Source of the DNA: CAVTAV01 sp963732795
GTDB taxonomy: Bacteria; Pseudomonadota; Alphaproteobacteria; CAVTAV01
Direction: 5' to 3'
Assembly (NCBI GenBank): GCA_963732795.1
Contig: CAVTAV010000002.1
Location: 996,338-1,060,337, forward strand
DNA length: 64,000 nucleotides
Shown here: piece after piece, positions 48,243 to 56,824 of the stretch
How the letters are laid out: every line of letters begins with the position of its first letter
Position numbering within the stretch: the first letter of the stretch is position 1
Made by a program: the position numbers and the translations under genes
The notes under the pieces: generated by a model
Told to the model about the DNA's origin: nothing
Seen by the model: only the letters and a program-made list of their open reading frames with translations
Databases searched by the model: none

Positions 48243-49322
48243 ATGATGGGCGCCAGAGCGGGCGGCAGGCGGGGGCGGAGCCGCGTGACGATCGAGGACG
48301 TGGCGGCGCTCGCGGGGACGTCGCTCAAGACGGTCTCGCGTGTCCTCAACCACGAGCCGAATGTCAAACCCTCCACACGGGCACGCGTCATGGACGCGAT
48401 GGTGACGCTCGATTATCACCCGAGCATGTCGGCGCGCAGCCTCGCGGGCGGGCGCTCCTCGGTCATCGGGCTGACCTACGGCCATCCGCGACCGAACTAT
48501 TTCGTCGACGTGATGAACGGCGCGATCGACCGCTGCGAGGAGGCGGGGTTCCATCTCTTTCTCTATCCGACCAGCCTGGGCGACACCGGTCTCGCCGGCA
48601 AGATGGCGTCGGTCATCCGGCGCGCTCATCTTGACGGCTTCGTGCTCACGCCGCCGATCTCGGACGACGCCGAGCTGATCGCGCAACTCGATTCCATCGG
48701 CCTCGCCTTCGCGCGGATCACGCCTCGGCGCAATCTCGACCACCCGTCGCCCTATGTCGCGCTCGACGACCGCAAGGCGGCGGAGGACATGACCGAGTAT
48801 CTGCTCTCGCTCGGCCATCGGCGGATCGGCTTCATCATCGGCGACAAGCGCCATCCGGCGGCTCAGGCGCGGCTTGAAGGCTATCGCGCGGCGCTCGGCG
48901 CCAACGGGGTGCCCGGCGGCGACGCATTGGTGGTCCAGGGCTCGTTCACCTTCGAATCCGGCCGCGAGCAGACCCGCGCCCTCCTCAAGCTGGACGAGCC
49001 GCCCACCGCGATCTTCGCCAGCAATGACGAAATGGCCGCCGGCGCGATCATGGCCGCCCATGAGCAAGGGCTGACCCTGCCGCGCGACCTTTCGATCGCG
49101 GGCTTCGACGACACGTATATCGCCCAGACCGTCTGGCCGCCGCTCACCACCGTGCATCAGCCGATCCACGACATGGCCTATGCCGCGACCGGCCTGCTGC
49201 TCGAAATGCTCACCTCCCGCAAGACGCCCGAACGCCTGGAGACCTTCCCGCATCACATCGTCGTTCGCGGCTCGACGGCCCCGCTCAGAGAGCGCAGGGG
49301 ACCGAAAGTGACACAGCTCTAG
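48243..49322 (+). CDS. LacI family transcriptional regulator
   Basis: 359 residues. The N-terminal helix-turn-helix VTIEDVAALAGTSLKTVSRVLNHEPNV is followed by the hinge helix DYHPSMSARSLAGGRSSVIGL and a periplasmic-binding-protein-like sensor domain: PNYFVDVMNGAIDRCEEAGF, DGFVLTPPISDD, ASNDEMAAGAIMAAHEQG and IAGFDDTYIAQTVWPPLTTV. Close in type to GntR/GalR-group sugar repressors. Its effector is probably a sugar or glycoside released by the GH3 enzyme. It likely binds the two ATGACA-type operators in this region. Confidence 0.93.
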   Translation: MMGARAGGRRGRSRVTIEDVAALAGTSLKTVSRVLNHEPNVKPSTRARVMDAMVTLDYHPSMSARSLAGGRSSVIGLTYGHPRPNYFVDVMNGAIDRCEEAGFHLFLYPTSLGDTGLAGKMASVIRRAHLDGFVLTPPISDDAELIAQLDSIGLAFARITPRRNLDHPSPYVALDDRKAAEDMTEYLLSLGHRRIGFIIGDKRHPAAQARLEGYRAALGANGVPGGDALVVQGSFTFESGREQTRALLKLDEPPTAIFASNDEMAAGAIMAAHEQGLTLPRDLSIAGFDDTYIAQTVWPPLTTVHQPIHDMAYAATGLLLEMLTSRKTPERLETFPHHIVVRGSTAPLRERRGPKVTQL

Positions 49323-49350
49323 ACCCCCTCAAGCAGGAAAGGGAAAAACC

Positions 49351-50370
49351 ATGGATGAGACGAACCGATCCGACCTGACACGCCGAATGATGCTTGCCGG
49401 CCTTGGCGCCGTGCCCCTTGTCGCCCTTGGCGCGGCACCAAGCTCGGCGCAGACGGTGAGCCCGACCAAGGCCGAAGCGGAAGCCCGGGCGGCCCTGAAG
49501 GACGCGAAAGGCACCAAGCTTGTCATCCTGGGTACCGGCGGAGGGCCGTTGCCGATGGTGCCGAGCCGCCACCGCTTCATGACGTCCCACGTCATGGTCT
49601 CGAACGGCGCGGCTTATGTCCTTGATTTCGGTCTCGGCGTCACCAACCAGTTCGCCCGAACCGGCCTATCGTTCCAGGACGTGCGGTCGCTCTTCATCAC
49701 CCATCACCATCCCGACCACAATATCGAGTACGGCCCGTTCCTCATCATCGGCTGGATCGGCGGCCTGCCGCTCACCGTGAAGGCATACGGCCCGCCGCCC
49801 TTGAAGCACATGACGTCGGGCTTCCTTGACGCGTGGCGCGCGACCGTCGATTTCTGGGCAGAGGACTTCAAGGTGCCGCCGCTTCACAGCCTGGACGTGA
49901 CCGAGATATCGGCCGTGGGACCGGTCATGGAGGACGAGAACGTCAAGGTTTCCGCGACGATCGTCAACCATCCCCCAGTCAAACCCGCCCTCGGCTATCG
50001 CTTCGACTTCCCCGACCGCTCGATCGCCTTCTCCGGCGACACGACGCCGGTCGAGGCGATGGCCAAGATCGCTGCCGGCGCCGACATGCTGGTTCACGAG
50101 GCCATGGACTTGGAGGCGGAAGCAACCGGCCTCAAAACCAGAATCGGGAATGGCCTGGCGGCGAAGTACGACATCACCATGGCGCATATGCGCGCCGATC
50201 ATTCGCCGGTCGAGGATGTCGGCCGTATTGCCCAAGAAGCCGGCGTGAAGACGCTGGTTCTGTCGCATCTCGTGCCCTCGGACGGCGTCAAAGACGATGT
50301 CTGGCGAGCAGGCGCAGCAAAGCACTTCAAGGGCGAGATCATCGTCGCTCACGACATGATGGTCCTGTAA
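49351..50370 (+). CDS. Tat-exported metallo-beta-lactamase-fold hydrolase
   Basis: 339 residues, intact. A Tat signal (LTRRMMLAGLGAVPLVALGAAPSSAQ) is followed by an MBL domain related to RNase Z and arylsulfatase-like hydrolases. FITHHHPDHN holds His118, His120, Asp122 and His123; SATIVNHPPVKPALGYRF, IAFSGDTTPVEAMAK, LVHEAMD and LVLSHLVPSD supply the other metal ligands. Exported, so not tRNA processing. An ester, lactone or phosphodiester is likely cleaved. It starts 28 bp after the lacI-type gene and ahead of GH3. Confidence 0.87.
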   Translation: MDETNRSDLTRRMMLAGLGAVPLVALGAAPSSAQTVSPTKAEAEARAALKDAKGTKLVILGTGGGPLPMVPSRHRFMTSHVMVSNGAAYVLDFGLGVTNQFARTGLSFQDVRSLFITHHHPDHNIEYGPFLIIGWIGGLPLTVKAYGPPPLKHMTSGFLDAWRATVDFWAEDFKVPPLHSLDVTEISAVGPVMEDENVKVSATIVNHPPVKPALGYRFDFPDRSIAFSGDTTPVEAMAKIAAGADMLVHEAMDLEAEATGLKTRIGNGLAAKYDITMAHMRADHSPVEDVGRIAQEAGVKTLVLSHLVPSDGVKDDVWRAGAAKHFKGEIIVAHDMMVL

Positions 50371-50435
50371 TCCTCTCCGCGCCAGCCGCTTTAGCACTGC
50401 GTTGCGCGAGGTTGCCGCTATCGGCCGAGCGTTGT

Positions 50436-50451
50436 ATGACAGCGTTGTCAT
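50436..50451. promoter_or_regulatory. LacI-family operator, site 2
   Basis: ATGACAGCGTTGTCAT, same 16 bases as 48126-48141. It lies 26 bp before the GH3 start codon, a place where repressor would block the promoter or early transcription. An ATG inside the site is in frame with the GH3 gene but has no ribosome site. Confidence 0.8.
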
Positions 50452-50477
50452 TCGAGGCTGCGGTGAGGAGAAATATC

Positions 50478-53057
50478 GTGAGATTCGGATTGGAATTCGG
50501 CCGGGGTTTGGGGCCGATCGCCGTCGCGGCAGTTGCGTGTTGTATGATTTCCGCGGCGGCGATTGCGGCCGAGGCGCCGGTCTATAAGAACCCGAAAGCG
50601 CCGCTCGAAGCGCGGGTCGACGATCTCCTCGGCCGGCTGACCCTTCAGGAGAAGGTGTCGCTTACGGCGGGCGGCAGTGCGTTCGGGACGGCGGCCATCC
50701 CCCAGCTCGGCATTCCGGCGATCGAGTTCTCCGACGGACCGAACGGCTTGCGCTCCAATGCGGGCGACAAGACGACGGCGTTTCCGACCGGCGTCGCGAT
50801 GGCGGCGACCTGGGATCCGGCGCTGATCCAGCGGCTCGGCGCGGCGATCGGCGAGGAAGCTTTGGCAAAGGGCATCCGAGTTATGCTCGGCCCGAACGTC
50901 AATATCCAGCGCACGCCGCTCGCCGGGCGCAATTTCGAAAGCTATTCCGAAGATCCGTTGCTCGCCGGCGAGATCGGGGCGGGCTGGGTCCGGGGCGTGC
51001 AGAGCAAAGGCGTCGGCACATCGCTCAAGCATTTCGCCGCCAACAACCAGGAGTTCGAGCGCCAACGCTCCTCCTCCGACATGGACGAGCGGACGCTTCG
51101 AGAAATCTATCTCCCCGCTTTCGAGCATGTCGTGAAGGAGGCCCATCCCTGGACGGTGATGGCGTCCTATAACCGGCTGAACGGCGTCTATGCCTCGGAA
51201 AACCCGCATCTAATGCGCGATATCCTGAAAGGCGAATGGCACTATGACGGCGTGGTGATGTCCGACTGGGGCGCGACGCACTCGACCGTGGCGGCCGCAA
51301 AGGCGGGGCTGGATCTCGAAATGCCGGGGCCGGGGCAATATCTCGGCACACGTCTTCTGCCCGCCGTGCGCGACTGGCAGGTGCCCGAAGCCGATATCGA
51401 CGACAGCGTGCGGCGTATGCTGCGGCTGATCCTCCGTACCGGTGTTATGGACGGCAAGCCCTTGCCCAAGGGGCAGGTCAATTCCGGCGCCCATCAGGAC
51501 ATCGCCCGTGAGGTCGCCGAGCAATCCACGGTGCTCCTCAAGAACGACGCCACGGTGTTGCCGTTCGACAAGAGCGTCATCAAGACCGTCGCGGTGATCG
51601 GGCCGAATGCCGACCAGCCGGCGATCGGCGGCGGCGGTAGTGCCCAGGTGACGCCCTACCATATCCTGACGCCTTTGGGCGCGATCGAGGCCTATTTCGG
51701 GAACGACGCGAAGGTCACCTATATCCCCGGCGCGACCAATACCCCTGCCCCGCCGATCGCCGACGCCCGGCTGTTCAGTCCGACCGAAGGCCGCACGGCG
51801 GAGGGCCTGACGGCTCGGTATTTCAAGGACTCTGAGGCCAAGGGAAAGCCGGTCAAGCAGGAAGTCGATACCAGCCTCCTGAAGATGGGCTTCGGCAACG
51901 ACGTCGCCGCCAAGACCGGCGGTGCGTTCACCGTTCAATGGCAGGGCTATTTCTGGCCGCCGCGCGACGGCTCCTACGAATTCAGCCTCGTGACCGCCTC
52001 TGGCGGAACCCTGACCATCGGCGATACGACGGTCATCGGCGACAAGACGCCGGGCGAAGCCAGCCCAATCATGAACTTTCTGCCGGTCAAGATGCATCGC
52101 GGCTCCATCGCGCTCAAAGCCGGCCAGGCCTATCCCGTGACGCTCACGATGCAGGCGGGCGCCGGCTACCGCGCCATGGCGCTCGGGCTCCAGTCACCGA
52201 CCGGCACGATCGAGGAAGCCGCGAAGGCCGCCCACGATTCCGACATCGCGATCGTCGTGGTCGGGTCCTCGCCGACGACCGAGACCGAAGGCCGCGACCG
52301 AACGTCGATGGACCTTTACGGCCGGCAGAACGCGCTCGTGGACGCCGTGCTCGACGCCAATCCGAACACCGTCGTCGTGGTCAATGTCGGCGCGCCGGTG
52401 ACCATGCCCTGGATCAACAAGGCCCGCGCGGTGCTGTTGCAGCTTTTTCCCGGCCAGGAGGACGGCGAAGCGCTCGCGAATGTGCTGTTCGGCGAGGTCA
52501 ACCCGTCAGGCCACCTGCCCGAGACCTTCCCCATGCGGCTCGAGGACAACCCGGCCTATCTGTTCTATCCGGGTACGCGCCACGCGACCTATGGCGAGGG
52601 CGTGTTCGTCGGCTACCGCTATTATGACACCAAGAAGATCGAGCCGCTGTTCCCCTTCGGATATGGGCTGAGCTACACCCATTTCGGCTTGAAGGACGCC
52701 GCCGTCAGTGCCTCGAAGGACACCGACAAGCCGGTGGACGTCGCTGTGACGATCACCAATGACGGCAAGCGCGACGGCGCCGACGTCGTGCAGCTCTATA
52801 TCCACGACGTCGAGGCCTCCGTGCCGCGCCCGTTCCAGGAGCTCAAGGGCTTTCGGAAGGTCAAGCTCAAGCGCGGCGAAAGCCAGACCGTTCATTTCGC
52901 CCTCGGCCCCCGCGCCTTCTCCTTCTATGACGAGGACACGCACGGCTGGGTCTGCGAACCCGGCGCCTTCACCGCCCGGATCGGCGATTCCTCGCGGGAT
53001 ATCCGGCTGGAGAAGCGATTCACCCTGGACGCCGATTGCCGGCTGGCAGCGCGTTAA
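50478..53057 (+). CDS. Glycoside hydrolase family 3 beta-glycosidase with PA14 insert
   Basis: 859 residues from GTG 50478, chosen because GAGGAG lies upstream and a signal peptide follows (LGPIAVAAVACCMISAAAIAAEA). GH3 N-domain: GIPAIEFSDGPNGLRS, LGPNVNIQRTPLAGRNFESYSEDP, GTSLKHFAANNQE, and YDGVVMSDWGATHS with Asp263 as nucleophile. The C-domain begins EQSTVLLKNDATVLP and is interrupted by a PA14 domain (GLTARYFKD to about residue 565). A fibronectin-III-like tail ends the protein. It removes beta-linked sugars from glycosides outside the cytoplasm. Probably LacI-controlled. Its stop overlaps the converging next gene by four bases. Confidence 0.94.
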   Translation: MRFGLEFGRGLGPIAVAAVACCMISAAAIAAEAPVYKNPKAPLEARVDDLLGRLTLQEKVSLTAGGSAFGTAAIPQLGIPAIEFSDGPNGLRSNAGDKTTAFPTGVAMAATWDPALIQRLGAAIGEEALAKGIRVMLGPNVNIQRTPLAGRNFESYSEDPLLAGEIGAGWVRGVQSKGVGTSLKHFAANNQEFERQRSSSDMDERTLREIYLPAFEHVVKEAHPWTVMASYNRLNGVYASENPHLMRDILKGEWHYDGVVMSDWGATHSTVAAAKAGLDLEMPGPGQYLGTRLLPAVRDWQVPEADIDDSVRRMLRLILRTGVMDGKPLPKGQVNSGAHQDIAREVAEQSTVLLKNDATVLPFDKSVIKTVAVIGPNADQPAIGGGGSAQVTPYHILTPLGAIEAYFGNDAKVTYIPGATNTPAPPIADARLFSPTEGRTAEGLTARYFKDSEAKGKPVKQEVDTSLLKMGFGNDVAAKTGGAFTVQWQGYFWPPRDGSYEFSLVTASGGTLTIGDTTVIGDKTPGEASPIMNFLPVKMHRGSIALKAGQAYPVTLTMQAGAGYRAMALGLQSPTGTIEEAAKAAHDSDIAIVVVGSSPTTETEGRDRTSMDLYGRQNALVDAVLDANPNTVVVVNVGAPVTMPWINKARAVLLQLFPGQEDGEALANVLFGEVNPSGHLPETFPMRLEDNPAYLFYPGTRHATYGEGVFVGYRYYDTKKIEPLFPFGYGLSYTHFGLKDAAVSASKDTDKPVDVAVTITNDGKRDGADVVQLYIHDVEASVPRPFQELKGFRKVKLKRGESQTVHFALGPRAFSFYDEDTHGWVCEPGAFTARIGDSSRDIRLEKRFTLDADCRLAAR

Positions 53058-53872
53058 GCTCCCAGGAACGCAATGGTTCTGAGTTCGATGCTCTCGCGAG
53101 CGGGCGCGTCGGGTGCCGTTTCCGGGTCCTCGAAAGCGCTATGGGCGGTCCATTGGGTCCGAGAGGCGTCGGAATCGAAGAGCTTGAAGGCAAGCGCCTC
53201 TTCGGGCCGCATTTCCGGGACGTAATACCAGCGGTGGGCCGGGTTATAGGCCAGATTGAAGCCATAGAGACTCGGCCGGCCGGGGTCGCCCAGCCCGCCG
53301 CGGACCTCGCTTTCGAACAGATCTTTACGCTCGACCGTGCTCGCGTCGCAGAGCGCCAGCGGCACGCGCTCGACCGTGCGGATCGGCCGCCATACGTTGA
53401 TCAGCATGTAGCGGCCCATGAGCCATTTCTCGGCTTCTTCCTCGCCGAGGATATCCTTGCTGGTCTGACGCACCGTCCTGTCGCCGTAATCGACATGGGC
53501 GCCGAAGGACGGCAGGCGACCGTCGCCGACATTCGGATCGTTGCTCCGCAGCATGGTTCCGAAAGTGATCACCTTGGCGGCGCCGGTTAGGCGCTTGATG
53601 AGGGCGATGACCTCGGGGATATAGACCCGCTCGACCTCGCCGGCGTCATAGAAGGTCCGCACCGCGCTCGGCTCGTTCAGCAGTACGAAACCGTTGCGCT
53701 CGAAGGACAGCCGGCCGGCGATCGGGCGCACATCCGTGATCGTGACCTCGTGCATTTCGGTCGGCCAGTAGGACTTCTTGCGATCGGTCGGATAGAAGAT
53801 CGCCTTCTCGCCGCGCACCACATAGGTCATCGGTGCGCGGACCGAATGCGCCGCCCCTTCTAAATCCGTCAT
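53054..53872 (-). CDS. CmcJ/NvfI-type oxidoreductase
   Basis: 272 residues from ATG 53872, with GAGGAGG upstream. The pattern PSFGAHVDYGDR, LINVWRPIRTVERVPLALCDAST, HRWYYVPEMRPEEALAFKLFDSD and TAHSAFEDPETAPDAPARESIELRTI is that of the CmcJ / AsaB / GA4-desaturase-like group, related to 2-oxoglutarate- and iron-dependent dioxygenases. The His-x-Asp of AHVDYGD and a later His are candidate metal ligands. Members modify secondary metabolites; the substrate here is unknown. Divergent from the FAD monooxygenase (150 bp), suggesting joint use. Confidence 0.82.
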   Translation of the reverse strand: MTDLEGAAHSVRAPMTYVVRGEKAIFYPTDRKKSYWPTEMHEVTITDVRPIAGRLSFERNGFVLLNEPSAVRTFYDAGEVERVYIPEVIALIKRLTGAAKVITFGTMLRSNDPNVGDGRLPSFGAHVDYGDRTVRQTSKDILGEEEAEKWLMGRYMLINVWRPIRTVERVPLALCDASTVERKDLFESEVRGGLGDPGRPSLYGFNLAYNPAHRWYYVPEMRPEEALAFKLFDSDASRTQWTAHSAFEDPETAPDAPARESIELRTIAFLGA

Positions 53873-54022
53873 ACAAGCCTCCTCGACACCAACCATATGC
53901 CTAGTAATCCAATGCCCGGGCCCTAAAATCAATCGGCTGCGACCATGGGGCACGGGTGTTTCCATGGGCGTTCGTTGGTATAGTGCCTCCGCACCGCCCG
54001 TGAATCTTGGGGAGTACTTTCC

Positions 54023-55288
54023 GTGACCTCGAATCCCGTCAAAGACGTCGATGTCTTGATCGTCGGAGCCGGCCCGGTCGGCATGCTGTCGGCCTTGGCG
54101 CTCGCCCAGGCGGGCGTCAGAACGCTGGTGATCGAAGCCGATCCCAAGCTCAACGACTCGCCCCGCGCGGCGGTCTATTTCGCATCGACGATGGTGGCGC
54201 TCAAGGATCTCGGGATCCTGGACGAGCTCGAAACCCTCGGCCTCAAGATCGATACCTTCGGCTTCCATGTGCCGGAATTCGATTTCCATACCACCGTTTC
54301 CGCGAAATGCATGACCGGCATCACCTATGACTACAGCCTGCATGCCGGCCAGGACGTGATCGCCCGCGTCGCGATGGAGCATGCCAAGAAGCTCGGCGCA
54401 GAGGTGCTGTTCTCCCACAAGCTTACCGGCCTCAAGCAGGATGTCTCGTCGGTCACGGCCGAGGTCGACACGCCCGACGGGAAGGCCGAGATCAAGGCCA
54501 AATGGATGATCGGCGCGGACGGCGCGCGCAGCGCGACCCGCCGCCTGCTCGATCTCGAGTTCGAGGGCCATACCTGGTCGAACCGCTTCGTCGCGACGAA
54601 CGTCTATTGTGATTTCGAATCCCTGGGCTACCAGCCGGAGAACTTCGTCTGCGACCCGGAATATGGCGGGGTTATCGCGCTTCTCGATCGCGAGGGGCTC
54701 TGGCGGCTGACCTATCAGGAAGACGGCAGCACCGATCCCGACACCTTCATGGAGCGCCTGCCGGAGAAATACGCCCATTTCATTCCGGAAGGCACGCCGT
54801 ACAAGATCAAGATCGCCCAGCCCTATGCCATTCACCAGCGCTGCGCCGAGCGTCTCAGGGTCGGCCGCGTCATCCTCGCGGGCGATTCCGCCCATGCGAC
54901 CAATCCCTGCGGCGGCCTCGGCCTGACGACCGGAGTGTGGACCGGACTCATCCTGAGCGATCTTCTCGCCGCGATCTTCAAAGGCGACGAGGACGAAACC
55001 ATCCTCGACCGCTTCTCCGACGAACGCCGCCGCGTGTTCTGGGAAGTCACCTCGCCCGGCGCGACCGAAAACAAACGCATCATGGAAGAAACCGACCGCG
55101 AGAAGCGGCTGAAGGACATCGAGGCGGTTAAGGCCGCCCACGACGATCCGGCCATGGCGCGTCTCCAGATGCTGTTCCCCTTCCGGGTCATCGGCGACAC
55201 GCTTCGGGACGGCTCAAGATGGGCAAACGTCGATCCGACCCCGGCCGCCGGCATCGAGATCGGCAAGCGCGCCTCTCAGATCGCGTGA
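54023..55288 (+). CDS. FAD-dependent aromatic monooxygenase (class A)
   Basis: 421 residues from GTG 54023 behind GGGGAG. FAD-binding: VLIVGAGPVGMLSALALAQAG (GxGxxG) and VIEADPK. NAD(P)H/FAD fingerprint: IGADGARSATRR. Ribose-binding: RVILAGDSAHATNPCGGLGLTTGVW. This is the PHBH-type flavin hydroxylase group. The protein is shorter than phenol hydroxylases and lacks their thioredoxin-like C-terminal domain. An aromatic ring or polyketide substrate is expected. Intact. Confidence 0.9.
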   Translation: MTSNPVKDVDVLIVGAGPVGMLSALALAQAGVRTLVIEADPKLNDSPRAAVYFASTMVALKDLGILDELETLGLKIDTFGFHVPEFDFHTTVSAKCMTGITYDYSLHAGQDVIARVAMEHAKKLGAEVLFSHKLTGLKQDVSSVTAEVDTPDGKAEIKAKWMIGADGARSATRRLLDLEFEGHTWSNRFVATNVYCDFESLGYQPENFVCDPEYGGVIALLDREGLWRLTYQEDGSTDPDTFMERLPEKYAHFIPEGTPYKIKIAQPYAIHQRCAERLRVGRVILAGDSAHATNPCGGLGLTTGVWTGLILSDLLAAIFKGDEDETILDRFSDERRRVFWEVTSPGATENKRIMEETDREKRLKDIEAVKAAHDDPAMARLQMLFPFRVIGDTLRDGSRWANVDPTPAAGIEIGKRASQIA

Positions 55289-55317
55289 TCTAGGTCTGGA
55301 TCGGATAACACTTTCTC

Positions 55318-55385
55318 CGTCATGCCGGACAGCTCGGTTTGCCAACGGCATCAAAGATGCCGGGCAGACCGGCTTCCGGGATGAC
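55318..55385. repeat. Intergenic hairpin repeat, family D-like
   Basis: CCGTCATGCCGG...CTTCCGGGATGACAAGG, an imperfect palindrome in the gap between the convergent monooxygenase and phosphoribosyltransferase genes. A shorter relative of the element at 26031-26153, probably acting as terminator hairpin. Confidence 0.55.
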
Positions 55386-55403
55386 AAGGAATGTGTACGG
55401 CCC

Positions 55404-56049
55404 CTAAGCGGCCTTCGGCGCGGCGGCGAGGAGCTTGATGACTTCCTCGTCGCTCACCTGGTCGAAACGGCCGTAGAACAGGCTGATCGCCCTGAAATGG
55501 GCCGGTGATTCCAGGCAGATGAGATCGTCCACCTCGGGCGACAGGCTCGCGACCGTATCGGGCGGCGCGACCGGAACCGCCAGAATGAGGCGCTTGGGAT
55601 TGCCGCGCCGCAAGGCCCGGAGGGCGGCGCGCACCGTGGCGCCGGTCGCGAATTCCGTCATCGACGACGATGACCGTGCGGCCCTTCACCTCGTAGGCCG
55701 CGTTGTCCCGACGATAGAGCCGGTGCCGCCGGTCGATCTCCTTTAGAAGCCCTTCTTCTTCGCGTTCGAGATAGAACCGCGAGATGCCGAGTTCCCGAAC
55801 CAGCTCGTCGTTCAGCACGACCTCGGGGGATGTGCCGTCGACGATCGCGCCAAGCGCCAGCTCGGGCTGCATCGGCGCGCCGATCTTCCGCACGATCAGC
55901 ACGTCGAGCGGCGCCTTCAGACGCTTAGCGATCTCATAGCCGACCGGAACGCCGCCGCGGGGCAGGGCGAGAACGATCGTATCCGGCCCGGCATAACCGA
56001 CGAGGCGCTCGGCCAGCATCTGCCCCGCTTCGGTACGGTCCTTAAACAT
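55404..56049 (-). CDS. Phosphoribosyltransferase family protein, one frameshift
   Basis: About 214 residues. MFKDRTEAGQMLAERL, IVLALPRGGVPVGYEIAKRL, PLDVLIVRKIGAP and ELALGAIVDG match the predicted-PRT family with an extended C-terminus. The PRPP loop is VIVVDDGIATGATVRAAL, in which an extra T near 55662 breaks the frame. PRPP binding is expected; the acceptor base is unknown, and related proteins are often part of stress regulons. Overlaps the upstream hydrolase gene by 8 bp. Confidence 0.87.
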
Positions 56050-56692
56050 GGCGGGCGAACCAATCGATGGTGAGCGCGACGACTTGATCGAGACATCCCG
56101 GCTCTTCGAAGAGATGCGTCGCGCCGGGGATGATTTCCAAATGCGTCGGGCAGGTCATCTGCGCCATAGCGTCTCGGTTGAGATCCAGCACGACGTCGTC
56201 ACGGCCGCCCACGATCAGGAGCGTCGGCACGCGCACCTCGGGAAGCGCCGATCCGGCGAGATCCGGCCGGCCGCCCCGAGAGACGACCGCTTTCAGACGG
56301 CCGGGATGCTCCGATGCGGCGACCAGGGCCGCCGCCGCGCCGGTGCTCGCCCCGAAATAGCCGATCGAAAGGCCCTCGACGTTCGGCTCGTCCAGGAGCC
56401 AATCGGTCGCCGCCAGAAGCCGTTCGCCGAGCAAGCCGATATCGAAGACATTGCCGCGATTTTCGGCCTCCGGCTCGGTCAGGAGATCGAACAGCAAAGT
56501 CGCGAAGCCGGCGTGTTGAAGGGCGCCGGCGACCATACGGTTGCGCGGACTTAGACGGCTGCTCCCGGAGCCATGGGCAAAGGCCACGACGGCTTTCGCT
56601 GCCTCGGGGACCGCCAGCGTTCCGCGCAGACCGATCGGCTCGATCACGACCTCCCCACTTCGCGCGGGAACTCCGTTTTTGGCGTGCTGCAT
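56042..56692 (-). CDS. Dienelactone-hydrolase-like alpha/beta hydrolase
   Basis: 216 residues, intact. VVAFAHGSGSSRLSPRNRMVA (oxyanion region), SIGYFGASTGAAAALVAA with the Ser nucleophile in G-A-S-T-G, VPTLLIVGGRDDVVLDLN (Asp) and IPGATHLFEEPG (His) give a full catalytic triad. Substrate unknown. The start lies 62 bp from the FNR-type site at 56754 with a TAGGGT -10-like hexamer (reverse strand, 56727-56732) between. Pairs with the PRT gene as a two-gene unit, as often seen in proteobacterial stress loci. Confidence 0.87.
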   Translation of the reverse strand: MQHAKNGVPARSGEVVIEPIGLRGTLAVPEAAKAVVAFAHGSGSSRLSPRNRMVAGALQHAGFATLLFDLLTEPEAENRGNVFDIGLLGERLLAATDWLLDEPNVEGLSIGYFGASTGAAAALVAASEHPGRLKAVVSRGGRPDLAGSALPEVRVPTLLIVGGRDDVVLDLNRDAMAQMTCPTHLEIIPGATHLFEEPGCLDQVVALTIDWFARHV

Positions 56693-56753
56693 GTCGCGGT
56701 CCGTTCACGTATATCCGCTAGGGTCCACCCTAACGAGTTGCCTTTCGCCGCCA

Positions 56754-56767
56754 TTGACGCAAATCAA
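56754..56767. promoter_or_regulatory. FNR/FixK-type site between hydrolase/PRT and PEP synthase
   Basis: TTGACGCAAATCAA, full match to TTGAY-N4-ATCAA. It lies 57 bp before the ppsA-like ATG and 61 bp before the divergent hydrolase ATG. On the left, TAGGGT sits at the right spacing for activation; on the right, no strong -10 was seen. Confidence 0.7.
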
Positions 56768-56824
56768 CAAACGGCGGCGGCACTTGTCTTAGCTTGGATG
56801 CGTTCGGGGCCGGGAGACGCAGAG

